Source of the DNA: Bacteroidales bacterium UBA3543
GTDB lineage: Bacteria > Bacteroidota > Bacteroidia > Bacteroidales > UBA932
Length of the DNA: 20,083 nt
Assembly: GCA_002376715.1 (NCBI GenBank)
Contig: DFOK01000008.1
Coordinates: forward strand, 1-20,083
Direction of reading: 5' to 3'
The notes under the pieces are model-generated. The model was not told the DNA's origin. It saw only the letters and a program-made list of their open reading frames with translations, and made no database searches. Below are positions 7,152 through 14,167 of the stretch, one piece after another (position 1 is the first letter of the stretch; every line of letters starts with the position of its first letter). A program made the translations under genes and the position numbers.

Positions 7152-8234
7152 ATGGCAGAAAAGATCTTAATGAAAGGAAACGAAGCCATCGCATACGCTG
7201 CAATAAACTGCGGTTGTGACGGCTATTTCGGCTACCCCATCACCCCCCAGTCGGAGGTAATGGAAACGCTGATGCAAGAAAAACCCTGGGAGACTACAGG
7301 GATGGTGGTACTCCAGGCTGAGAGTGAAACATCTTCGATCAATATGGTCTATGGCGGAGCCTGCTGTGGCAAAAAGGTTATGACCTCATCCAGCAGCCCC
7401 GGCATCAGCCTGATGTGCGAAGGCCTCAGTTACCTGGCAGGCTGCGAACTTCCCTGTCTTGTAGTCAATGTAATGCGTGGCGGCCCGGGTCTGGGCACTA
7501 TCCAACCCAGCCAGAGTGACTATTTTCAGGCTACAAAAGGTGGCGGTCATGGTGACTACAGGACCATTGTCCTCGCCCCTGCTTCCGTACAGGATATGTA
7601 CGACTTTGTGGATTTATCATTTGAACTCGCATTTAAATACCGAAATCCCGTGATGATCCTCGGTGACGGTATAGTGGGACAAATGATGGAAAAGGTGGAA
7701 CTCCGTCCCGCTAAGCCCCGTCGCACCGATGAAGAGGTGAGAGCATTATGTGATTCCTGGGCAACATTGGGCAAGCCCGCCTCCAGAGAAGGCAACATTG
7801 TAACATCCCTTGCTCTGGATGCAGAAATAATGGAGCGCTTCAACATCCATCTTCAGAACAAATATGCCACTATTGAGGCAAATGAGGCTAGATACGAGAC
7901 ATATAAAACAGAGGATGCTGAATATCTGATCGTGGCATTCGGCTGTATGTCGCGTATCTGCGAGAATGTAGTGGAACTTGCACGCGAGGATGGCATCAAA
8001 CTCGGCGTATTACGTCCCATCACCCTCTATCCCTACCCTGAAAAGGCACTCGATGCACTTGTACCCCAGATGAAAAGCATAATGTCCGTAGAGCTCAATT
8101 CCGGACAAATGGTGGAAGATGTTCGCAGGATAGCTGCAGGCCGCGTACCTGTACACTTCTACGGCCGCCAGGGAGGCGCAATCCCCTCTCCCGAAGAGAT
8201 TTATGAAGCATTTGTCAAAACTATCAAAAAATAG
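7152..8234 (+). CDS. vorB: 2-oxoacid:ferredoxin oxidoreductase alpha subunit (VorB type)
   Basis: This 360-residue subunit carries the pyrimidine-binding domain I and the domain II/III fold of the family, with the early FGYPITPQSEVMETL motif, the AESETSSINMVYGGA loop near residue 65, and a C-terminal domain ending in GRQGGAIPSPEEIYEA. Together with the beta, gamma and ferredoxin subunits it oxidatively decarboxylates a 2-oxoacid to acyl-CoA, CO2 and reduced ferredoxin. The open frame also allows a GTG start at 7128 inside the ferredoxin gene, but the ATG at 7152 gives the family-typical N-terminus MAEKILMKGNEAIA and avoids the overlap. Family similarity points to branched-chain 2-oxoacid (VorB) or 2-oxoglutarate substrates; the sequence alone does not decide. 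Confidence 0.92.
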   Translation: MAEKILMKGNEAIAYAAINCGCDGYFGYPITPQSEVMETLMQEKPWETTGMVVLQAESETSSINMVYGGACCGKKVMTSSSSPGISLMCEGLSYLAGCELPCLVVNVMRGGPGLGTIQPSQSDYFQATKGGGHGDYRTIVLAPASVQDMYDFVDLSFELAFKYRNPVMILGDGIVGQMMEKVELRPAKPRRTDEEVRALCDSWATLGKPASREGNIVTSLALDAEIMERFNIHLQNKYATIEANEARYETYKTEDAEYLIVAFGCMSRICENVVELAREDGIKLGVLRPITLYPYPEKALDALVPQMKSIMSVELNSGQMVEDVRRIAAGRVPVHFYGRQGGAIPSPEEIYEAFVKTIKK

Positions 8235-8239
8235 CGACT

Positions 8240-9001
8240 ATGGATATCAATGAAATTATAAAACCCGAAAATAAAGTTTACGGAAAAAGTCCCGTACTGA
8301 AAGATGCGGTTATGCACTACTGCCCGGGCTGCTCACATGGCACAGTCCACAAGATTATTGCTGAAGTTATTGAGGAGATGGGTATCCAGGACAAGACCAT
8401 AGGCATTTCGCCTGTCGGCTGTTCCGTTTTCGCTTACAACTATCTTAACATAGATTGGCAGCAGGCCGCTCACGGACGTGCTCCCGCTCTCGCCACCGCC
8501 ACCAAACGCCTTATGCCTGACAAATATGTCTTCACATATCAGGGCGACGGTGACCTGGCATCAATTGGTACCGCAGAGATCATGCATGCCTGCAACCGTG
8601 GAGAAAACATCGTTGTCATCTTCATCAACAATGCTATCTACGGCATGACCGGAGGTCAGATGGCCCCCACCACCCTTCTTGGACAGGTAACAGCCACTAC
8701 CCCTTACGGTCGTGATGCCAAACTTAACGGCTACCCTCTAAAAATCACTGAGCTAATAGCACAGCTCGAAGGAACATGCTATGTTACCAGACAATCGGTA
8801 CAGAGCACGGCTGCAGTACGCAGGACTAAGAGAGCTATCCGCAAAGCCTTTGAAAACTCCATGATGGATAAAGGTACATCTTTTATCGAGGTGGTAAGCA
8901 CCTGCAACTCCGGCTGGAAAACCTCGCCCGTAGCTGCTAACACTTGGATGGAGGAAAATATGTTCCCGTTCTACCCTCTCGGAGACATGAAGGACCGTTG
9001 A
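8240..9001 (+). CDS. 2-oxoacid:ferredoxin oxidoreductase beta subunit (TPP-binding)
   Basis: This 253-residue subunit binds thiamine pyrophosphate and the catalytic-side cluster. Visible features are the CPGC pair (C28, C31) in MHYCPGCSHG, the cysteine-containing PVGCS segment (C61), and the TPP/magnesium motif G102-D-G-D105 followed by N130-N131. The GMTGGQMAPTT loop is highly conserved in this family. The gene starts 5 bases after the alpha subunit stop. Substrate may be a branched-chain 2-oxoacid, 2-oxoglutarate or an aryl pyruvate; the pairing with an ADP-forming acyl-CoA synthetase fits a peptide-fermentation role but does not fix the substrate. Confidence 0.92.
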   Translation: MDINEIIKPENKVYGKSPVLKDAVMHYCPGCSHGTVHKIIAEVIEEMGIQDKTIGISPVGCSVFAYNYLNIDWQQAAHGRAPALATATKRLMPDKYVFTYQGDGDLASIGTAEIMHACNRGENIVVIFINNAIYGMTGGQMAPTTLLGQVTATTPYGRDAKLNGYPLKITELIAQLEGTCYVTRQSVQSTAAVRRTKRAIRKAFENSMMDKGTSFIEVVSTCNSGWKTSPVAANTWMEENMFPFYPLGDMKDR

Positions 9002-9037
9002 GACCTTCTAATTATTGTGAATAAAAACCAGAAAAAT

Positions 9038-9580
9038 ATGAAAGAAGAGATTATTATAGCCGGTTTCGGAGGACAGGGAGTCCTCTTCATGGGTAGGATT
9101 TTGGCCTACGGGGGCATTATGCAGGATCAGGAAGTTACCTGGATGCCTTCATATGGCCCCGAGATGCGCGGAGGCACCTGCAATGTCAGTGTAATTCTCA
9201 GCGATAAAAAAATCAGCTCACCCATCCTCAGCAGATTTGATACTGCCATCATACTCAACCAGCAGTCACTGGACAAGTTTGAAAGCAGGGTAAAACCCGG
9301 TGGAGTACTTATCTATGACCCTAACGGTATAACACGCCATCCGGAAAGGAAAGACATTAAAGTTTGTCGCATAGATGCAGTTGATGAAGCTGCAAAACTT
9401 GGCAACGCAAAAGCCTACAACATGATTGTTCTCGGCGCATACCTTAAGGTTAAACCGACAGTCAGCATGGAAAATGTTGTTAAGGGACTCAGAAAGTCTC
9501 TCCCGGAAAGACATCACCATCTGATGGAAATGAATGAGAAGGCAATTAGTGTGGGTATGAACGCTGTTGAGATTTTGTAA
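9038..9580 (+). CDS. 2-oxoacid:ferredoxin oxidoreductase gamma subunit
   Basis: This 180-residue gamma subunit has the family GFGGQGV loop (residues 9-15) and the SYGPEMRGGTCNVSV segment, which together form the CoA-binding domain. The frame extends upstream to a GTG at 9017, but the ATG at 9038 gives MKEEIIIAGFGGQGV, which matches normal family N-termini, so I prefer it. The gap from the beta subunit is then 36 bases, the longest among the oxidoreductase subunit genes but still consistent with co-transcription. It is the last gene before a strong intrinsic terminator at 9604-9641. With it the window holds a complete four-subunit enzyme. Confidence 0.92.
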   Translation: MKEEIIIAGFGGQGVLFMGRILAYGGIMQDQEVTWMPSYGPEMRGGTCNVSVILSDKKISSPILSRFDTAIILNQQSLDKFESRVKPGGVLIYDPNGITRHPERKDIKVCRIDAVDEAAKLGNAKAYNMIVLGAYLKVKPTVSMENVVKGLRKSLPERHHHLMEMNEKAISVGMNAVEIL

Positions 9581-9603
9581 AGGAAAACATACGAATAGTC
9601 CAA

Positions 9604-9641
9604 AAAAATGGGGGTCACATCAAAAAATGATCCCCATTTTT
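9604..9641 (+). terminator. Bidirectional rho-independent terminator
   Basis: A 14-bp stem (9604-9617 with 9628-9641, one G-U pair) with a 10-base loop has a GC-rich core (GGGGGTCA with TGATCCCC), flanked by A and T runs on both sides. It ends the oxidoreductase operon 24 bases after its stop codon. The A-tract at 9602-9608 gives a U-tract on the other strand, so it can also stop transcripts coming from rny-DUF3467. Confidence 0.88.
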
Positions 9642-9650
9642 ATAGTTTCA

Positions 9651-9690
9651 AGTAAGTAGTCAGTAGTTCTGAGTAAGTTTTTTAGTAGTT
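9651..9690 (+). repeat. Imperfect tandem duplication with AGTAAGT and AGTAGTT motifs
   Basis: AGTAAGT occurs at 9651-9657 and 9672-9678, and AGTAGTT at 9662-9668 and 9684-9690, so a unit of about 21 bases is roughly doubled. It shares GTAGT words with the heptamer repeat at the other end of the same intergenic gap. The rest of the gap (9691-9815) shows only one short weak hairpin (AATCC/GGATT, 9746-9759) and no gene. Confidence 0.45.
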
Positions 9691-9815
9691 AGGTATGAGT
9701 TCGGAACTAGTTTTGGGTTTATGTAGAGAGTTCTGTGAGACTCCAAATCCTGTGGGATTGTTATAAAATCCCTAAAATCACCAAACTATCTTCATTCTCC
9801 ACCCATATCCCCTCT

Positions 9816-9834
9816 ACTACACACTACACACTAC
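9816..9834 (-). repeat. GTAGTGT heptamer tandem repeat (copy 2)
   Basis: This is identical over 19 bases to positions 1-19 and is in the same orientation relative to the preceding gene. It begins one base past the stop codon of the DUF3467 gene (stop at 9836-9838). On the minus strand it reads as 2.7 units of GTAGTGT. Confidence 0.8.
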
Positions 9835-9835
9835 T

Positions 9836-10138
9836 TCACGCTTCTCCGCCAAATGCCATTGGGGGTACATTGGCGGGCTGAGGCTCACGAATATTTATCT
9901 CACCGAAAGTGTTTTCGTACTTGCTTACATTATCCTCAAGGGCCTTCAAAAGGCGTTTGGCATGTTCGGGAGCCATGATAATACGGCTATTGACATTGGG
10001 CTGAAGCATTCCCGGCATTACCTGTATAAAGTCAAGTACGAACTCCGAATTGGAGTGATTGATGAATACAAGATTTGAGTAGACGCCACGTGCCACTTCG
10101 GGAGTGATACTGATACCTTTGTTTTTGTTCTCTTCCAT
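9836..10138 (-). CDS. DUF3467 family protein
   Basis: This 100-residue protein matches DUF3467 by its core EVARGVYSNLVFINHSNSEFVLDFIQVMP, followed by a conserved RIIMAPEHAKRLLKALEDNVSKYE helix. No enzyme motif, signal peptide or membrane segment is visible, and the molecular function of the family is not established. The fold is probably a small beta-rich domain with one long helix. It starts 6 bases after the rny stop and is presumably co-transcribed with rny, so a link to RNA turnover is possible but unproven. The C-terminal tail is rich in Pro and Ala and probably flexible. Confidence 0.88.
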   Translation of the reverse strand: MEENKNKGISITPEVARGVYSNLVFINHSNSEFVLDFIQVMPGMLQPNVNSRIIMAPEHAKRLLKALEDNVSKYENTFGEINIREPQPANVPPMAFGGEA

Positions 10139-10144
10139 AATGAT

Positions 10145-11683
10145 TTATTTTGCAAATGCGACACTGCGAGTCTCGCGGATGACTGTAATCTTTATTTGAC
10201 CGGGATATACCATTTCTTCCTGGATTTTGCGGGCAATATCAGCTGAAAGCACTTCACACTGCTGATCCGAAACCTCTTCAGCCCCCACAATCACACGCAG
10301 CTCCCTGCCGGCCTGGATAGCATAAGTCTTGGTCACGCCGGGATGTGAAAGTGCGATGCCTTCCATATCCTTGAGGCGTTTAATATAGGATTCGATAACC
10401 TCACGGCGAGCACCTGGACGGGCACCCGATATGGCATCACCCACCATTACCAGGGGAGCAATGAGAGATTTCATCTCCATCTCCTCATGGTGTGAACCGA
10501 TTGCATTGCAGATTTCAGGTTTCTCCTTATACCTCTCCGCAATGCGCATACCCAACAGGGCATGGGGTAGTTCCGTATCCTCGTCAGAAACCTTTCCTAT
10601 ATCGTGCAGTAGTCCGGCACGTTTGGCGATTTTGGCGTTGAGACCGAGTTCAGCTGCCATTGTAGCGCAAATATTGGCAACTTCACGCGAGTGTTGGAGA
10701 AGATTTTGTCCATACGATGAGCGGTACTTCATTCGTCCTATCAGACGGATCAACTCCACATGGAGTCCGTGTATGCCCAGATCGATACAGGTGCGTTTTC
10801 CCGTCTCCATAATCTCTTCCTCAAGCTGTTTCTGTACCTTTGCCACCACCTCTTCGATACGGGCGGGGTGGATACGGCCATCTGTCACCAACTGATGGAG
10901 CGCAAGTCTTGCCACCTCTCTACGTACAGGGTCAAATGCTGAGAGAAGGATGGCTTCAGGAGTATCATCCACAACTATTTCCACGCCGGTGGCGGCTTCA
11001 AGTGCGCGAATGTTGCGCCCTTCGCGACCAATAATTCGGCCTTTAATTTCGTCACTTTCGATATTGAAAACTGTCACTGCATTTTCAATAGCGGTCTCCG
11101 GCGCTGTACGCTGAATGGTATTGATGACTATGCGCTTAGCCTCTTTGCTCGCGGTCAAACGCGCTTCATCCATAACATCGCTGATATAGGACATTGCCTC
11201 GGTCTTAGCCTCGGCTCTCATACTCTCTATGAGTTGATTTTTTGCCTCTGCCGCAGTCATTCCGGCCACTTCTTCCAGTTTGGTAATGGCCTCGTTCTTG
11301 AATTTGTCGTACTCTTCGCTCTTACGATTGACGATATCAAGCTGGTTTTTAAGGTTTTCGCGAATGCTGTCTACCTCTTTCTGTTTGCGTCCGAGTTCGG
11401 AGTTCTGTTGATTAAGCACCAGCTCCTTCTGTTTTACTTTATTTTCATACTGCTGAACCTGGGCATTGCGTTCGTTGATGAAAGCTTCGTGTTCACTTTT
11501 AAGCTGAAGAAATTTCTCCTTGGCCTGAAAGATTTTCTCCTTCTTGATAGCCTCGCCCTCTTTTTCAGCATCGATGATTATTTGTTCTTTTTTCTTTTTT
11601 AATATGAGGTTTCTTACGAACAGATAGCCTCCAATGGCCACTGCCGCAGAAATTATCGCTGTTATTATTATAGTGGTAAGCAT
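10145..11683 (-). CDS. rny: Ribonuclease Y
   Basis: RNase Y is a membrane-anchored endoribonuclease that starts mRNA decay. The 512-residue protein has the complete domain order: N-terminal membrane helix (about 4-26), a long charged coiled coil (about 30-190), a KH domain with the GxxG loop G219-R-E-G222 (in GRIIGREGRNI), and an HD domain with H331, the H360-D361 pair in LLHDIGKV and the GSHHEEME segment near 397. The C-terminal domain is normal. The start at 11683 is supported by the membrane helix beginning at once. The bases just before the start codon are one arm of a 12-bp perfect stem, so translation may be structure-controlled. It follows zapA and a structured non-coding stretch. Confidence 0.96.
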   Translation of the reverse strand: MLTTIIITAIISAAVAIGGYLFVRNLILKKKKEQIIIDAEKEGEAIKKEKIFQAKEKFLQLKSEHEAFINERNAQVQQYENKVKQKELVLNQQNSELGRKQKEVDSIRENLKNQLDIVNRKSEEYDKFKNEAITKLEEVAGMTAAEAKNQLIESMRAEAKTEAMSYISDVMDEARLTASKEAKRIVINTIQRTAPETAIENAVTVFNIESDEIKGRIIGREGRNIRALEAATGVEIVVDDTPEAILLSAFDPVRREVARLALHQLVTDGRIHPARIEEVVAKVQKQLEEEIMETGKRTCIDLGIHGLHVELIRLIGRMKYRSSYGQNLLQHSREVANICATMAAELGLNAKIAKRAGLLHDIGKVSDEDTELPHALLGMRIAERYKEKPEICNAIGSHHEEMEMKSLIAPLVMVGDAISGARPGARREVIESYIKRLKDMEGIALSHPGVTKTYAIQAGRELRVIVGAEEVSDQQCEVLSADIARKIQEEMVYPGQIKITVIRETRSVAFAK

Positions 11684-11762
11684 AATTGTAAGTATATGGT
11701 AAAAAATAGTTCAACAATTCCTCTTTTTGTGAAAAAAGTGAACAACAGAAATACTTACAATT
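11684..11762 (-). promoter_or_regulatory. rny: Stem-loop leader abutting the rny start codon
   Basis: Arms at 11751-11762 (AATTGTAAGTAT on the minus strand) and 11684-11695 (ATACTTACAATT) are perfectly complementary over 12 bp. The second arm ends exactly at the base before the rny ATG. The 55-base interior contains a further nested pairing: GTTCA/TGAAC (11739-11743 with 11709-11713) enclosing a 6-bp CTTTTT/AAAAAG hairpin with a TCAC loop (11723-11738). In the folded state the ribosome entry region of rny would be paired. A regulatory role is inferred. Confidence 0.6.
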
Positions 11763-11947
11763 TATAGAAAAGCCGTTAGCCCCGGTCTATCAGAAATCTT
11801 ATAAAATAAGATTTGAGCTCCGATATTTGTCTCAAACTTCCTATGTCCCATAAATGGAATCCCCCTTCCGGGGTCACGAGAGGCCTGTTTTTAACAATCG
11901 AGTTGGCTCGTGATGATGTTTAGCGTTGATTTCAGCAATGAGCGGAA
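11763..11947 (-). ncRNA. Structured non-coding region between zapA and rny; 6S RNA candidate
   Basis: This stretch is not coding but is rich in pairing on the minus strand. TCACGAG/CTCGTGA (11907-11913 with 11874-11880) is 7 bp; CCCCGG/CCGGGG (11868-11873 with 11780-11785) is 6 bp long-range; TTTGAG/CTCAAA is 6 bp; and the AAATCTTAT/ATAAGATTT hairpin has 9 bp and a 3-base loop. A long irregular rod closed near both ends is possible, which resembles 6S RNA in outline. The position next to zapA is also where 6S RNA (ssrS) lies in many proteobacteria. The ends are not defined and I see no clean promoter, so it could instead be a structured mRNA spacer. Confidence 0.5.
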
Positions 11948-12238
11948 CTAACGGCCGATTAAATACTCTCCCAATCTTTCGTCAAGGTTATGCAATTGTT
12001 GCAATAATTTCTCTTTCTCCTTATCTCTAAGTGTTTCAAATTCTACCAACCGGACCTCTTCTTCCAGAAGTATCATACTCAAAATCTCATCTCTTGCTAC
12101 CATCGGAAAGAGAGTTGATTTTTCAAAAATCCTTTGGTTTATCCTTTTGACTGCCTCACGTATCTTCTCTTCACTCGTCGCCTCAACATCCAGCTCAAAT
12201 TCTTTCCCTGCAATCCTTATGTTAATGCGTTGTTTCAT
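11948..12238 (-). CDS. zapA: Cell division protein ZapA
   Basis: ZapA binds FtsZ and stabilises the division ring. This 96-residue protein begins RINIRIAGKEFELDVEATSEEKIREAVKRINQRI, the typical ZapA globular head, and continues into a helical coiled-coil tail (about 50-92) ending in LHNLDERLGEYLIGR. Length is normal for the family. It starts 3 bases after a small coiled-coil gene and precedes the structured region and rny; the set shares the promoter at 12538-12567. Pairing with an upstream coiled-coil partner resembles a ZapA/ZapB arrangement. The identification rests on the N-terminal domain. Confidence 0.88.
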   Translation of the reverse strand: MKQRINIRIAGKEFELDVEATSEEKIREAVKRINQRIFEKSTLFPMVARDEILSMILLEEEVRLVEFETLRDKEKEKLLQQLHNLDERLGEYLIGR

Positions 12239-12241
12239 TTT

Positions 12242-12523
12242 TTAGTCATTAAGCAGATCTATACATCTGTCTATCTCACGTATGAGGGCAGACACCCTCC
12301 TCTTCGCCTCCGTTCGGTCCGGCATGTTCCCGAATGCCTCTATCAATTGTTGTTTCTCTGTCTGTTCCTTTAATCGTTTTATTATATCAATTTGTTTTGC
12401 GTTGGTTGTTTCAAGAGCAGAGATCTTTTCCGAAAAGCGTGCGTTCTCCTTTTCGAGCTTTTCGCATCTTGCAATCAATTGCCCGATTTTGCCTTTCAAA
12501 CTATTGATCACTTCTCCGTCCAT
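12242..12523 (-). CDS. Small coiled-coil protein upstream of zapA, possible ZapB-like partner
   Basis: This 93-residue, cysteine-poor protein is nearly all helix. Residues about 5-65 show heptad-like spacing of hydrophobic residues (VINSLKGKIGQLIARCEKLEKENARFSEKI), and the C-terminal part (EAKRRVSALIREIDRCIDLLND) is a conserved-looking second helix. There is no signal peptide or membrane segment. It has its own well-formed promoter 15 bases upstream and lies 3 bases before zapA. By position and shape it may act with ZapA at the division site, as ZapB does in E. coli, but I see no sequence evidence of homology to ZapB. Confidence 0.82.
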   Translation of the reverse strand: MDGEVINSLKGKIGQLIARCEKLEKENARFSEKISALETTNAKQIDIIKRLKEQTEKQQLIEAFGNMPDRTEAKRRVSALIREIDRCIDLLND

Positions 12524-12537
12524 AATAACGCAATGTA

Positions 12538-12567
12538 CAAAGATAAATAAAAATCCCCTATCCGCAA
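12538..12567 (-). promoter_or_regulatory. Promoter of the coiled-coil-zapA-rny operon
   Basis: On the minus strand TTG (12565-12567) is followed after 19 bases by TATCTTTG (12538-12545), a full match to the Bacteroidetes -33/-7 pattern. Initiation near 12531 leaves a leader of about 8 bases. Its -33 part lies next to the stop codon of the upstream nucleotidase gene (12572), so the operon is independently promoted. Confidence 0.7.
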
Positions 12568-12571
12568 TGAT

Positions 12572-14167
12572 TTATTTTACAAAACTCCAGTTGGTTGGAG
12601 TTTCAGGTACTATGATCCCCTCCCTTTCAATATACTCTCCAATAAGCGTTCTGATGTCGCCATATTTTGCAACAACCCGTAAGGAGTCGGGATGGATACC
12701 CGCCCCATCTCTGATAAGATAACCCCCTCCGCTGGCTCTGTAGGAGGAGATTGCCACTTTATAAATACCGGCTGGATCAAAAGACGAACCATCCTTCATC
12801 GAGATTATTTCCACCATAGAACCTTTTGGCGCCGATTTATTAACACGATAAATTATACCATCGGCAGAATCAAAATTGTAAGTCGGGCCGATATCGTTTA
12901 CCCAATTGTAGTATGAGAGTTCAAGGTAGTGCTCGATTTGAGCACCTGTAAGCTCCACCACAAAAAGTGAGTTTTCATATCTGTAAAGTAAAACCAGGTC
13001 CTGATATCTGATTACTCCGGAAGGAATCATACCACTGCTCGATAGGGGTGCAGTAATGGAGATATCGGCTCCCGAAACATCCAGCTGTACTTTATGTACA
13101 AGATCAATATATGATGAGGGGCCTACCAGGGCATCGGCAAAATAGATCTCTTCCGAAATAGTGCCTATTTCGCGGTTTGCAAACTCATAGACTGCCTTGA
13201 AATCCTTTTTGAAACGGGCAGTATAGCGAGGATCAGGAACCACATCCGCCATCGGAACCAGACGTGGGGCAACATTCTTTGATATCACTTCTCCCTTACT
13301 GAATTCCAATTCGAATATAGCTTCCCCTAGAAGAGATGCACGGTCACCTGCATTAATCAGCAACACCTCTCCTTCAGGATTATCTATCATTTCGGCAACC
13401 GGACGGTGATCATGACCGGCAAGTACCATATCCACTCCTTTGATACTGGAAGCAAGATAACGCGCTTCATTTTCGATATCCGGACCTCCGTGGCCACTGC
13501 CCGTATGACAAGCGAGAATCACAAGATGCGGACTTTCCTTTTCAATCACGCGGTCAACCCAATCCTGAGCGATATCGGATATCTTAAGAAAATCCATTCC
13601 CTTCCAAAGTTCTTCGGAGAGCCAACTTTTAATATTGGCATTGGTCATACCAACTATGGCAATTTTGATTCCTTTGCGTCTAACGATGGTGTAGGGCTCG
13701 AAATAGGGCTCTCCATCGCTTCCCTCAACAATGGCATTGGCTGCCAGATATGGGATTTTGCCCTCTTTAAAGCGATCGTAGACCTGATGTCCCGCTTCGA
13801 TGTCGTGATTTCCAACAACAATTGCGTCATAGCCGATATAATCGGCTGCTCTTGCAAAAATATGTACGCTTACCGTATCGATAAAATTGCAATAATAGGC
13901 CGCATTATCACCTTGCAGATTATCTCCAACATCAATCAATACCGGCTTGACACCCTTTTTCCTAAGATGTTTAATATAGGCTGAAACATTGGCCAGCGAA
14001 GAGAGACGCGCCTCTTCGTTGTAAAATGAATCAAAATAGGCACCGTGAAGATCTGTGGTGGAGCAAATAGTAACGGTGTGTATGCCATTCTTTGGAGTGC
14101 GGTTGCATCCCGCAGAAATAAAGAGGGCAACAGCCAGAATATTTAGAAAATAAAGTAAATGTCTCAT
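12572..14167 (-). CDS. 5'-nucleotidase/cyclic phosphodiesterase-like lipoprotein (metallophosphatase)
   Basis: This 531-residue protein has an N-terminal lipobox (ISAGC, C21), then a calcineurin-like metallophosphatase domain with all the UshA/CpdB-family metal motifs: D39-x-H41 in TTDLHGAY, D82 in DVGDNLQGD, GNHD (119-122), H221 in ACHTGSGHGG and G251-HDH254. The C-terminal 5'-nucleotidase domain (about 320-531) includes SYRASGGGY. It should hydrolyse phosphate from extracytoplasmic nucleotides or cyclic nucleotides, anchored to the outer or inner membrane. Its ATG overlaps the stop codon of the upstream transporter gene by one base (TAATG), so the two are probably translationally coupled. 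The exact substrate cannot be read from the sequence. Confidence 0.9.
   Translation of the reverse strand: MRHLLYFLNILAVALFISAGCNRTPKNGIHTVTICSTTDLHGAYFDSFYNEEARLSSLANVSAYIKHLRKKGVKPVLIDVGDNLQGDNAAYYCNFIDTVSVHIFARAADYIGYDAIVVGNHDIEAGHQVYDRFKEGKIPYLAANAIVEGSDGEPYFEPYTIVRRKGIKIAIVGMTNANIKSWLSEELWKGMDFLKISDIAQDWVDRVIEKESPHLVILACHTGSGHGGPDIENEARYLASSIKGVDMVLAGHDHRPVAEMIDNPEGEVLLINAGDRASLLGEAIFELEFSKGEVISKNVAPRLVPMADVVPDPRYTARFKKDFKAVYEFANREIGTISEEIYFADALVGPSSYIDLVHKVQLDVSGADISITAPLSSSGMIPSGVIRYQDLVLLYRYENSLFVVELTGAQIEHYLELSYYNWVNDIGPTYNFDSADGIIYRVNKSAPKGSMVEIISMKDGSSFDPAGIYKVAISSYRASGGGYLIRDGAGIHPDSLRVVAKYGDIRTLIGEYIEREGIIVPETPTNWSFVK

Noticed and set aside
9017..9037. GTG start for the gamma subunit
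   Set aside because: The added Asn/Lys-rich heptapeptide is not family-like; the ATG at 9038 fits better.
10431..10895. 154-codon open frame antisense to rny
   Set aside because: It mirrors the conserved HD domain region of RNase Y, is Ser/Arg/Cys-rich and has no family features. It is a coding shadow.
13406..13984. 192-codon open frame antisense to the nucleotidase lipoprotein
   Set aside because: It overlaps the metal-binding domain of a clear gene and its translation has no recognisable domain.
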